From: Andrena cerasifolii
Lineage: Eukaryota > Arthropoda > Insecta > Hymenoptera > Andrenidae
NCBI RefSeq assembly: GCF_050908995.1
Contig: NC_135133.1
Location: forward strand, 2,584,001-2,648,000
Direction: 5' to 3'
DNA length: 64,000 nucleotides
Part shown: in pieces, positions 13,592-27,300 of the stretch
Layout of the letters: each line of letters begins with the position of its first letter
How positions within the stretch are numbered: the stretch's first letter is position 1
Notes under the pieces: model-generated
The model's input: only the letters and a program-made list of their open reading frames with translations
The model's database searches: none
Told to the model about the DNA's origin: nothing
Program-made: the position numbers and the translations under genes

Positions 13592-15206
13592 GACCTAAGC
13601 AGTCACCTTTCGAAAGGGGGTCATAGACAAATAAAAAATAAAACGGCACTACCATCGATCGACATCCTAAGTATCCACTTTACGACCGCTAAACTGGTAA
13701 ACGTTTGATTTCTGCGAAAAGTAGAAATCGTGCAAATTTCCCCAACCACTTAGTGAGCCGTATAATGAGGCAGATATCTAGCTTTATTCGAATATTCACA
13801 CCCAGTCGATAACAAGCCGAGGGCCGTGCCGGATGCGCGGTGATCGGAGGCCGTACATGGAAAATCAGCTGACGTTGACACCGGCAATGTTGGCCGCCAG
13901 CGAGCAACGGTATTGCCTCGAAAAGTGTCACAATTACTTCTGCGAAGTCGAGTTCAGCTCGTGTCGAAACTCTCCAAATCATTCGCGACCCTAATCGCAT
14001 TCTGTCATCGATTTCATCAAATTCAGTTACTCTACCCCCTCGCGTTTATTCTCCAATTTCCCAACGATCAGAATTCAAGAACAATGAACCAGGGTTTCAG
14101 AAAATTTACATAAACTAAAACCGAGAAAATTTTTTTTAATTCCCTGGACACAGTAGAAGATTTTGTACAGAATTTTTACCCAGCAAGAAGCAAATAACTT
14201 AAATGATTAAAATAATTAAATTATTCTCGATTAGGTATATTAGAACTTTAAGTATATGATCATTGGATAGTATTGGAATTTTATAATTTTCTGCTCGTTG
14301 ATTAATAGTAAAATTAATTAAGGATGAATTTCAGGGACAATCTTACCCAAAAGCTAATTAATTTCCAAGATATTAATAAAGCTTTTTCCTGTGATGAGAA
14401 CTAGTCAGAAATAGCAATGGTGTATTTTTATCGCACATTCAGTTGAATTCGCTCCTTATTTTTTATTTTATTTTGTCAATTCACTGAATATTTGATCTTT
14501 TATGATATACTTGTTTGTTGGAACGTACCTGAAAGCGCAAGTTTCCGTGTCATTTTCTTTCATTAAAAAAAAACTATCGCATCAATTGTTCGGTATTTTT
14601 GTGACAATTTTCCTCAGTGTTTGATCTTTCTGCTCGCAAGATTTCAAACACTTGGGCCTATAATTTCAATTTTAATTTTGCAGCTGCGTTTCTCGATGTT
14701 GCAATTTCCTCATAATTTAAATAATTTAAAAACTATTGTATCAATTTCTCTGAAATTTTGCAGGGGGTTTTACTATTGCATAATGATTCATTCCTCCAAT
14801 TTTCAAAGAAATTCGCTGATTTTTAATGTTACTGAAGTTCACCCTTAAGTTCTCAGCTCAGTTTTATCTGGCGAATTTAATTTCATATAGCTAGCTTTGA
14901 TCAGCTTTTAATGGTATTGCATAGAAAATGGGAATTCCTTGAGTAAAATTTTACGTGGTGAAAAGAAAATCTCTGCGATTCGTGATCGTTCCCAGAAATA
15001 CGTATTATGTTTAATTAAGTTATATCGCAATTGAGAGGCCAATTAATCACTTTTATTCGGCAGGAAGAAGAATCATGCATCGGTGACGAAACTGCAGCGA
15101 GAATATGCTTGATGGTTGACGCCATTCTTAATTTACCGCGAGTTTTCATTATCACTACTTAAGAAACTCTTGTGCACGACTGAAAGTTTTTCCAAACGGC
15201 AACGAG
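13592..15206. other. Upstream region of the MFSD6-like gene
   Basis: Presumed 5' UTR and promoter region with possible non-coding exons. 13790-14010 is GC-richer. No unambiguous TATA/initiator pair was found. No other gene seen. Confidence 0.4.
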
Positions 15207-15303
15207 ATGATGCTGATCAAGAGTTTCTTCCGGAGGATCATCAAGGACTTCCGGCACAAGGAGTTGCTACCTCTTAAAATGATATTCTTCGTTCAGGCAT
15301 CGA
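15207..15303 (+). CDS. MFSD6-like exon 1 (start codon)
   Basis: Encodes residues 1-32 plus one base, ending at donor GTGAGT. It carries the basic N-terminus and the start of helix 1 (PLKMIFFVQAS). The split codon completes to Thr with exon 2. Intron 1 (about 1.6 kb) holds a truncated TTAA element and an inverted-repeat minisatellite. Confidence 0.82.
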
Positions 15304-18300
15304 GTGAGTATCGCTTCCCAATATTCTAGCGAGTTTAATTGCCAGGGAACTATTATATTGAACGGTAATTAGTTTTTACGCGAATTTAAATTAATAAGTT
15401 CACCACTGTATTCCTTCCTCCACAAGAAGCTTCTATTGCACGCTAATCGCATTCGAATCGACACTGCGTTTGTAATTTATAACTTGCTATTTAAAGAATT
15501 ATCAGCATTTTAACATATTCTATTTTGCAAGTTATCTTGCGCACAGAATGAGGCATGGTTTTTTTGTTGTCAACACCTCGTTCTGATGTGAACATTTTGC
15601 TAAATGGAAACTAAAGTAGGGTATTGTTACTTTATGTTTTATTAGAAATATGAGAAACATTTGTTGCTTTGTGTAATAAAGGGTAGGTACATATTTTGGT
15701 GTTTCATTAAGGGGTCATACCTAGTCAGGCGGCTGAAAAGAGGCGGATGTTTGTGAATTTTTTTTGAAGAAGCGGAAGCGTGTATTTATACAAAACTTTT
15801 TGCGTTTAAAAGAGCAACATTTAAAGAACATTTGGTAATTTTTTCGTAGAAAAATATTTACGTTTATAATAAAATAACAAGCGACATCCAAGAAGCATTT
15901 TTAAAAATTTGCTTTTGCGGTGAGCATTGCCATTCGGAACCAGATTATCTAAAATCAAAAGACAAAAAAGATTTCGTTAGTATATTAATGTATCCTCAGG
16001 TTGACGGAGAGAATTTTCCGAAATATTAATTTAAAATAAAAGGCGGCTATTTAAAGTTGAAATCCTGATTTTTTTCGCGTGATTTTTGCACGAAGAATCA
16101 CTGTTTTAAACCTTCTTGACAAGATTATCATAAATGTAATGGTTAATTGCCCACTGTTGTGATTTCATTAGTATTCTCATTTATTATCATTAATTTCGTC
16201 TAATTGTTATCTATCATCAATCTATTATCATTCACTTATTTTAATGTATTCTCATATAAAAAGGATAATTAATTTTTAATAGACAGTTTTGTCATTCTCT
16301 TTCACTCTCTTTTCTTCTTTCCCCTGGTCCACTTGTGTTGATTTTTCAAGGTCGGATCAGCTTTTTTTGTGTTTACATTTTAAATTACAATTTACAGATC
16401 CCTAACGAGGAGCACTATTCAATTGATGATGGAATCGCGCAGATTTTTTTATATAGATCGCAAGTGTGTGTCGCAAAGGTCACAAAAATGTAAATTGTAA
16501 ATTAAAATGTAATAAAAAATGTAAATTGTAAATTAAAATGTAATAAAAAATGTAAATTGTAAATTAAAATGTAATAAAAAATGTAAATTGTAAATTAAAA
16601 TGTAATAAAAAATGTAAATTGTAAATTAAAATATAATAAAAAATGTAAATTGTAAATTAAAATGTAATAAAAAATGTAAATTGTAAATTAACATTTTTGT
16701 GACCTTTGCGACACACACTTGCGATCTATATAAAAAAATCTGCGCGATTCCATCGTCAATTGAATAGGAATAGTTCCTTGTTAGGGGTCTCTAAGAGTTG
16801 AGTTGTTATGAAGTTGTCTTTACGAATTCTTCAAGCTCCTTTTTCACTGTTCTGCAGAATTTGAAGTTCTTTTCCGAATATCAGTGACAATAACGATCCT
16901 TTTCAGCGCTCTATGTACTTTACCCGTACTTGACGATACACATGAGGGAGCTGGGCATAAACGTGGAGGAAACTGCCATAATGAGCGCCATCACGCCTGT
17001 GATCGCAATGGTGATGCCACCTTTGGCTGGAATGTTCGCTGATCGCGTGGGAAATTTCAAAGTAGGATTCCACTGCACGATCATCCTGGCATTGCTTAAT
17101 TTATTTTCAGATATATATATTACTCCTAAGGGAGAAAGAATTCGCCGGCAATCTGGATAATTTGCTAGCATAAGTTGCGACTAACGACCGTTGACTTTAG
17201 AATGGTAATTCCTCTCTCAGGTTCTGCTATCCCTGTTCTCGTCCTTTGGCGGAGTTGCGGCGCTTTTATTGCTACTCGTGCCAATAGGCAGGATAACCGT
17301 GGAATTTCCGGACAGGGTCGTCATGAACCTCGGTTGCACAGGGAATAACGGGCTGCTTTACACGATGAGCCAGAATCATCCTTGCGAAACCAAGTTGGAA
17401 ACGGAGATCTCGACGAGGTTGGAGAGTTGTGGGTAAGTAGTGATAATTAAGATGTAGAGAATTGTTATGAGAACAGATAAATTGTTGGAATAGTTATAGA
17501 ATTAGGGTGAACCAACCAGTGAATGACCGAATTGTTGAATCTGTGGACCTTTCAGATTAATACTTATTCAAGTATTAATAGGGTAAACCAACCAGTAATC
17601 GACCGCGTACCAGTGAATGAGCATTAGACAAAGAAATGTGAATTGTAAATTTAAATATTATTATATGTTTATAAATGGAGTGTAGTTGCACTTTTAATAT
17701 CCTATATTTTTAGTTACGCGTATTAAGCAAATATTAATAAGTAGAATTCTTATTAAAAGTGTGGGGTCATTTACTGGGCTTCTACACATTTTGTATTTTA
17801 TAATTGTTTTTTTTTTAAATTGCGTTAAGAATAAGTAATTATTTTTATAGAAATTTCAAGAAAAATAAATTTAAATGCAATTTCAACAGTTGTTTTGTTG
17901 TTACACATAAATATATTCTTATTAAAAGTATGCGGTCATTTACTGGGCTTCTACACATTTTGTATTTTATAATTGTTTTTTTTTTAAATTACGATAAGAA
18001 TAAGTAATTATTTTTCTAGAAATTTCAAGAAAAATAAATTTAAATGCAATTTCAACAGTTGTTTTGTTGTTACACATAAATATATTCTTATTAAAAGTAT
18101 GCGGTCATTTACTGGGCTTCTACACACTTTGTATTTTATAATTGTTTTTTTTTAAATTACGATAAGAATAAGTAATTATTTTTCTTGAAATTTCAAGAAA
18201 AATAAATTTAAATGCAATTTCAACAGTTGTTTTGTTGTTATACATAAATATATTCATATTAAAAGTATGCGGTCATTTACTGGGCTTCTACACACTTTGT

Positions 18301-21300
18301 ATTTTATAATTGTTTTTTTTTAAATTGCGTTAAGAATAAGTAATTATTTTTCCAGAAATTTCAAGAAAAATAAATTTAAATGCAATTTCAACAGTTGTTT
18401 TGTTGTTATACATAAATATATTCATATTTATAAATATAAAGTTTTATTGTTATACATAAATATGAATATATATACTGGTGCACTGAAGTATTAAAACTTA
18501 ATCTTTTTTATGAAGATGTTTAGTGACATTTCCTGTTTTCCTCCTTACCCTTCATTTATGATATATGAGTAGGTAGTTATAGGAATATTTACGATAAAGG
18601 AGTAGGCATAGGAGTCATAGAAAAACTTGCAATATGACAGTATTTATAGAAATAGTTATAGATACATATAATAGTACACTTAAGCCTTTTCCACACAAGA
18701 CCTTCAACTAGAGAAATAGCGCCGGTTTAAAAGAATTAGAAGGTAGAACTTACGTGAACATAATCCACAAAAGTGTCCCCTAAAAATATCTCCTATTTAC
18801 CACCAAATGCAGTCCTTCCAAAAATAAAAAAATCACTGCGATAAAATTAACATTCCACAACTTCCTTCACGTCTTTAGTAACGAAACACTATTTTTTATT
18901 CCCTACAAACGCGTCTCCACAACTCGAAGTACAATTCCACGGCGAAAGCACAAGCGTTTAAAATTTATTTCTACAGTTACGCGTGTCGAATGGACATCCA
19001 TAATGACACAGACGCACGATCCATCCTGTCATCAAGGATGTACACGATCAACCGACATAATTCCGAAACTGGTGCGAATTCGTCGTTCGCGTTCTCCACT
19101 CCCCTGAACGACATGCCATTGGTACGTATCCCGTGTCGAAGGCAACAGCAGTTTCGGCAATTAATATTGTTTTTGTCGATACTAGGGGTGTGTAGATCTA
19201 TAGCTGCTAATCTCGATCAGCGAGCAGCTTGTTCGATGCTTCTCTGGGGGAATGCAGAACGAAGGTAGTAACGGTACGCTGGATTTAATTGACACAAGGT
19301 TTTCCAGGAAGAAGACGAAGATATAAGGGAGCATCGGAAGCTGAGGAACAACGGGAACTTGAAATTGTCGATACGACAACTATCGAGGAACGTGTACTTC
19401 TTCCCAACGAACCGACTGTACGAATTCGCGTGCACTGTGTCAGGATTTATCGAGGACTTCGAGACCTCCACCTGGGACACTGCCATGTCGAACAGGATCT
19501 ACGAGAATCGAACGCTTTGTGCTTTTAATCCATTTATAACGCCCAAGGTGAGACGATTTTTATTAAGGTCAGTCCACTGTGACGTCGTGAAAAATTGTCA
19601 TTTTTTAGGATTTATTTCTTAGTAAACGGAATGCCCAACGTAAATAATGTTTTGTCTACTTATTAATACACTTATTGACTGTATAAAAAAAATCTATTTT
19701 AAATTTTGAATAGTTTTTTTTAATATATATATCGCACTGATGTGAGCGCCTCGAGAAAGCGATGCAGAGCTGGTGTGCGTGATTCCGGGAGAACGACGCA
19801 TTTGAAAGAAAAAATTCAAAGTGTGTTGTAATCATTATGAGCGTGGTTATCGCCGGAACCAGGATTTTTTTTACTGATAAGAAATTAACAAAATCGCGGA
19901 GGCTTGAAGTTTAAGTCTCGAAATACGGTGATTTTTCAATCATTTTGCCTTGTAAAAAGTATGAAATAGTTAATCCAAAAAGGTTTCCGTGGTTCTGGCC
20001 ATAGCTACTGATGTTCTGAATAACGTGTAAAAATTTCAAACTGATTGGTCGAATAGTTTTTTTGCATTCATAAAAAACGACGTGTACGGTTTCGATATAT
20101 TCGCGTATAGTTAAGGGGAGGTTCTGGTCTAGAGCCCAAAAAAATAGGTGATATTTAGGAATTAATTAAAGGAAAACTACAATATATAATTTAATGGGAC
20201 TTGTTGCATTGTATTAAGGATGTCTTAGATTATAGAAATATATTTTTTGTTTTAAAATTAATCATTGCAGACAGCCTTGGGGAGTCGTTAAAGTCAAGGC
20301 GTCAAAAAATTGATCCAAATCGGTGGGACCTCTATCTCCAAAAGTTATTATCCGATTCGACTGAAACCTTGTTTATTTTGAAGATTATTCTTTTGGCTAG
20401 GGGGGAAGTAAAAAAATACAGAAATTACATTTTTTTTAGAAAATAACGACACTACAAGTTTGAAATCAGTTTTCCCTGTATTTTTCGTCCTTTCAACGCC
20501 TTTGAAAATTATAAATTTCTAAATTTTTGTAATTTTTTCTAGCCCTCCCCCTAGCCAGAAGTATATTCTTCAAAATAAAAAAAGTTTCAGTCGAATCGGA
20601 TAATAATTTTTGTAGGTACAGCGCCCACCGTTTTGAGAACACTGTTTCGAGAAAAACGCGTTTAAAGTTTTACGCGAGTGCCGATTAGCCGAGTGTTACC
20701 CCTGCATTTGCCGCTACTCAAATGCCTATAACTTCGGGAATTTTACGAATTTCAACAAATCCCTTTAAACACGTATTCCTAAAAGATTGAACATTCGAAA
20801 AATGAAATAAAAAAAAAATCGACATTTAGACCGGAACCACCCCTTAACAAAAGGTAGAGTGGATCGGAAAAGTGGTAACTATTTTGTCCGCTACTGTATA
20901 TCATAAACATCCCTCCCCAAAGCAGGACCAGGAAAAAAAAGAAATCCCTAGATTATTAATCTAAACAATCATCCCCCATCTAGGATAACGCCAGTCAGGC
21001 TGTTAACTACCATTCGTACAAATCGAAGCTGAAGAGTCTGAAAACAACGGACGCGGACCGCGAGATGAATCGACGAAGGTTCTTGTCAGAAGAGATAGCG
21101 TGGTCTGGAAAGGAGTATCAGAAGATCACCTGCGGGAATCCTGATCTGGAGAACGAGAGGGTAGTCCTGAATCTACCACTGTTCAATTATTCCTTGAGCT
21201 CTGAACCCTACAAGACCCTGGACACCGACGAGTGCAGAAAAAGTTGCATCGTCACTGCGCCCCGCGGACAAATGTGCTCGAACAAGGACATGATGGTGGA

Positions 21301-24300
21301 ATACAACGTGGGGGTGACTTTCTGGATGTACTTTGCCGTCAGGGTGTTCATTGGTCAGCATTTATTCATTTCTTCGCTTTAATAATCAGAAAGCATACAA
21401 ATTAGGGGTTCTCAAATATCAAGACACTTATTTTATTGTTAAGGGGTTGAAGCACCTTGGTCAGGTCAAGAAATATCGCATCTTTGGGAAATTATTTCTA
21501 AGTGACAACAACAGTTTTGTCGATAAAAATTTTTTCAAGGAAGACACAGACATCTTTGAATAATATATACAATTTTTCTTTCAAATATCAAAACATTCCG
21601 GAAACTTTAAATACGTTTTTCTGGAAACCACGTTTTCCGAAACGGTGTACACTGTAATTTGAATAAAACTCTATGGATTTTTATACAATTTTGCACAGAT
21701 GTTCTTAAATGTATTCTCTATCGCCCGACCGTCAATTTTTTCTCGATATTTAATTTTTACCTGACTTACGTGTAAATAAAGTCCACTTTCTTGCACACGA
21801 AAATGAGCTTTAGCTTCAAAGTGTAGCTATTTTGTTATTTTCAACCAGTCGAAAAATTGACGGTCGGACGGTAGAGAATACATTTAAGAACATCTGTGCA
21901 AAATTGTATAAAATTCCATACAGTTTTCCTCAAATTACAAAGTGCACCGTTCCGGAAAACGTGGTTTCGAGAAAGACGCAGTTAAAGTTTTCGGAATGCT
22001 TTGATATTTGAAAAAAAAATTGTATATATTATTCAAAGATGTCTCTATCTTCGTCGAAAAAATTGTATGCATAAAAGTGTTGTTGTCACTTCGAAATAAA
22101 TTCCCAAAGATGCGATATTTCTTGACCTGGCCAGGGCGGTCTAACCCCTTAATTAGCTATTGGTTATAATTGATGAAGCATTTTATCAATAGGGATCGAT
22201 AGAAGTGTTTAGATTAATGGAATGAATTTTTGAGCGCAGGATTTTCGATAATGGAGCTTTGTTCGCAGGTGTTATTGGTGGCACCACGTTTGCTATGTTC
22301 GAGGGTGCAGTGATCGCGATATTGAGGGAACAAAAGGCTGATTATGGGCTTCAAAGGATTTATGGCAGTATCGGCGGGATGATATCGTCCCCTCTCTCGG
22401 GGCTTCTCATCGATTACGCCAGTACCGGCAAGAGTTACACGGATTTCAGGTGAATAATGCCTTCATCGAATGACTAATTTCTACATATGCGATTTTCATT
22501 ATCCGAGAAAATTTTAACGACAAAAAGACTTGTGACGCATCTACGAAGAGAAGAGATCACTGGTCACGTGAAGTATCGAGATCTCTTTCCGTATAAAACG
22601 GATCGATGTTAAAATATCATTGAGATAAACGTGTAACAAATTACAGCGGTGAAAGGAATTAAATTATTGACCGAGTGAAATGGAAGCATTTATTAGGAAT
22701 TTAGGAAAAGCCCTAATTTATTTGTTTCTCTGACAAAATCAACAGTAACTTTTCAAGCAAGCTGAAGAAGAAAATCTAAACACGATTAAAATATGTTAGG
22801 AGAATGCTATCAGCAAAAAGCTATAAACTACACAAAAAAATTAAGGAAAATCCCTTCGTCGCATTCTTGAATGATTCATTTCATCTATTTAGTATCGAAA
22901 TAAACGTACAGAAATAAAAATAATATTTTTTACAGATCGACCAGGGGAAAAGTTTAAAGAAATTCGTGTAAAGTAAATAATGTATCATCTGAGACATAGA
23001 TGGAATTGTTGTAAATTAACAGTGATTAGTTAAAAGGACATGGCGTATTATTTAAAATTTAAAAATCAGTAAACAAGTGACTACTCCAAGCGACAAACTT
23101 TATCGTCAGAAAAATGTATCGAAATAAATTAGCTCTAAAGGTTTCTAAAGTTGTATGTAAATTTCGAGTACCTATTCAAATTGGTTTTTCTGTTTTATTT
23201 TTCTTCTTACATGATTTTTAAGAAAATTGTATACCTAACTATGCCTTTGCTTGGGCATTTATTTTTCAATTAATGTATACATAATTATATATTCGGCAAA
23301 AGGTACGGGTCGAGCTGTATAGACCACTTCTACACATTCATGATTTCACTTAAACAGTCAGCGTCACATTGCACGCACATTCTAACACTCCAATTATACC
23401 TTACAGGCCTGCGTTTTATCTGTACGCTGCGCTAAAGCTCATGTCAGGAGTACTGATGCTCGCTATTAACTTGGAGTTCAAATCACCAGCCAGCGACGTC
23501 CTCCGCGACGTATTCACTGTTTTAAGGAACATCGAGGCCGCAGCACTCTTCATCGCTTGCTTCGTTCTTGGTAAGAACCACGTCGCCAATTACCTTCGAT
23601 CCACCGACTAAATCCTCAAATCATCGTATTGTTGCGCCCCTAGCATGTGTTCCAACTCGAATTCGAACGCGGAGAATATCCAAAATTTGCCAGTTCCCAA
23701 AATAAAGTCCCAAAAGTTGTCTCAGGCCTCTGTGTTTAGCTTTACCAAATTATTTCGCTCAAAATTTGTCGCTTTCCAAAATTGATTGCTCTCCAAAATT
23801 TGCCGTTTCCCAAAAATTGATGCTCCCTCAAATTTACTCCTTCTCAAATTTGGTGTTCTCCAAAATTTGTCGCTTTCCAAAATTTGATGCTCCCCAAATT
23901 TGGTGCTCTCCAAATTTGGTGCTCTCCAAAATTTGCCGCTTCCCATTTGATGCTCCTCCAAATTTACTCCTCCTCAAATTTGATGCTCCCCCAAATTTAC
24001 TCCTTCTCAAATTTGATGCTCCCCCAAATTTACTCCTCCTCAAATTTGGTGCTCTCCAAAATTTGCCGCTTCCCAAAATTTGATGCTCTCCAAATTTAGT
24101 GCTCTCCAAATTTGGTGCTCTCCAAAATTTGTCGTTTCCTAACATTTGATGCTCCTCCAAATTTACTCCTCCTCAAATTTGATGCTCCCCCAAATTTACT
24201 CCTTCTCAAATTTGATGCTCCCCCAAATTTACTCCTCCTCAAATTTGGTGCTCTCCAAAATTTGCCGCTTCCCAAAATTTGATGCTCCCCAAAATTTGCC

Positions 24301-27300
24301 GTCCTAGGCTACAGCCTATTTAGTCGATAGGTACACAAATCCGCCCCTGAATCACCCATCATTAAATCTCTAAATCCTCCCGAACGTTTCGATGCCGTTG
24401 CAAAAAAGAACGCTAAATCAAGTTGCGCAACCTGCATCATCGCCCGCTTCCTGTAATGACACTGACATTTCATGCCGATGCACTTGTGTGCTACTTTTTA
24501 TGAAATTACTTTTTTCCTTTCGATTTTAAACGGGGTGTTATACTTTATGCAACGCTTGTCCCATGTGTCGCCTGATTGAGCAAGTTACGAACGGCTAATT
24601 GCCAGTTTTATTGAACGGGAATTCTTTTTAACAGGAACCGCCTGGGGCTACATCGAGTCGTTCCTCTTTTGGCTGATACAAGATTTAGGTGGATCAAGAT
24701 CGCTCATGGGTATCACCATAACCGTAGGCGGTATAGCTGGTATACCATTACTGGTTCTATCTGGCCCAATCATATCGAAGATCGGCCATGCCAATGTACT
24801 TTTCATAGGATTCGTTTTTTACGCCATAAGACTTTGCGGTGAGCATGCATCTTTGTCTTCTTATTTGCATGCTTTGACTGAGCAATTTTCATTTGGACTT
24901 GATAATATGGCAGCTATGGTGTACTTTCTTTCAGCTGCCATTTTTTGTGACGTATGGGGTGTAAATAAATTATATAGCACGGCTCACACGGGTGATTCTA
25001 AACCTCCGAATCAGTGGAGATTTATTTAAAAAAATGTACCGCAAAATTGACTCTGAGCTTTTAATTCAGGGTCAACTTTTTTATTGTGTTTCGTTCACTA
25101 AAACGAGCAAAAGTGCCAAAGGAGCTGTGCTGCGGAAAATGTTTCAAACAATGAACGACAAAAATGCTTCCTTTGACAGTTTTTATCCTCCCAGTGGGTA
25201 GAACACATTAAAATAAAAAAAAAAATGGATATTCGCCAAATTTGAATTTCGAGGTCAGGATCAATTTTGCGGCTAATTTTTTTTAACAGATCTCCACCGA
25301 TCCGGAGATGTAGAATCACCGTGTCAACCATGATATATAATTTGTTTACACCAAGGGTTGAACGAAACTGTTAAAATTTTCAATTAATTATGAAATAACT
25401 GTAACTTTATCACTATTATCGTTTCTGTTCCAAGAAAACTCTTATAAAATGCAGTGTATTAACTGACACGTTTATTCCATACATTTTTATGTAAAGAAGA
25501 AACTTTTATTTTCTTCATTAAAATAGAAATTTTTCTAGTTTAATAGGAACATTTAATCTGCTCTGAAACAGTTAAAGTTATGACAAGCAGATTTCCTGCA
25601 AATGTTGTGTAGTAAATAGATCTGCAGTTCGAACCTGAAACCGTTCGGTGGAAACAGTTATATAAAAATCACAATGTGCTTTCTCTTCTGTATTTTTTCT
25701 GCTTCTAATTCCTTAACTAATACTAATTAAAAAAATATTCCCAACTTTTATATTTTACCCTTAAATATCTGTTCACAATTATATGATCCTCAAGAACTTT
25801 TATTAATTGAATATAAAATAACTGTTAAAACTGAATTCTTACAGCAGGGTTAAAGTGTTAATGTACCTACAAAATTAACTTAAAACAGAAAAGAAATGTT
25901 TTAAAAGTTAAAAGTAGGTACAATAACTAAGGATAAATAACTTTTATTTATAATAGTTAACAGTTTCATTCGACCCCTGGTTTACACATACACTAATATA
26001 ATTTGTCATATTATTATTATTATTACATCTTTATTACTCGATTGAATGATGTAATGCGTAAGGGTGAGTGATAGTAATAATTGGAGTAAAGGCGATGCTG
26101 CAGTAGGTACTGTTAATAATAAGCCTAGCCATTAACAAGAAAAATTAAAAAAATTAAAAAAATTAAAAAACCCGACTGCTTAAAAAAACATTAAAAAAAT
26201 TAATTTTTAATTTAATTTTTTTATTAATTTAATTTTTTAAATGTTTTTTTTTATTAATTTAATTTTTTTAATGTTTTTTTTAAGCAGTCGGGTTTTTTAA
26301 TTTTTAAAATTTTTATTTAATTTTTTTTAATGTTTTTTGACAATTCTAAAGACACCTGATTTGTCCAAATCGGTGTATCCGTACAGACTCTAGAGCGTAA
26401 CATGTCTATACATACATAGCCTGATAAACACAATACCCTCCTTTGCGTGCCACAGTCGGGTAAAAACAGAAAACTAAGAATTAAACTAAAGTTAATACAA
26501 ATAAAATGAAATACAGCAACTTATATATAAGAATCAACCTCGACTGGTAACATGGACTACGACAGGGAGGGTAGTAATTACAAACTAGAGCTGACATGTT
26601 AAGGGAAGTTGGCTTAGTGGATACATTGCCCAGCCGCGTGTTTAATCTTAATCATAATATATAAAGCAGAAAGTGTTTGTGTGTTGTCTGTCGCCTAAAA
26701 ACTTTCGAACGATAAACTCTGGGATCATGAAACGTGCCTCAGTTCATTATCATAATGTGACCATTTTCACAACAAAAAAAATTTAAAAAAAAAACAGTTT
26801 TTTTATAAAATGGGAATCTAAATTTCGGGCGAAGCCGAATAGTAAACTAAGTAGAGTAAAGCTAGTGTCTAATAAGATTCTAACTGTCGGATACTGGCTG
26901 GAAGGGGGTTGTAATAATTTGCAGCGATATACATAGGAGTGGAGAATAATTTTGTTGTAAGAATTGAAGAAGGCTTCGCGAAAAATATTGAAAGGGGTCA
27001 TTGCAATGTTAATGAATTCAAATAATTTATTGCTATTTCTTAGAATACTTCTGTGTGTTATGATTGGACTGTCGTAATTAGCGTAAGTAGAATTGTTTAG
27101 AAATGCGATGTTTAATAATATGTTTGCAGGTTACTCGTTAATATACAATCCATGGCACACCCTTATCTTCGAGGCCCTGGAATCTGTCACATTATCGCTC
27201 AGTTTCACCGCTGCTGTAACTTACGCAGCGAAACTGTCTACCACCACTACTGACAGCTCGATACAAGGACTACTTGGTGGAGTTTACTATGGAGTCGGTT

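Noticed and set aside
22240..22268. Alternative acceptor for exon 7 adding IFDNGALFA in frame with the exon
   Set aside because: Use of the AG at 22238-22239 would add 29 bases and break the frame set by exon 6. The AG at 22267-22268 restores FIGVIGGTTF. The open upstream frame is probably chance.
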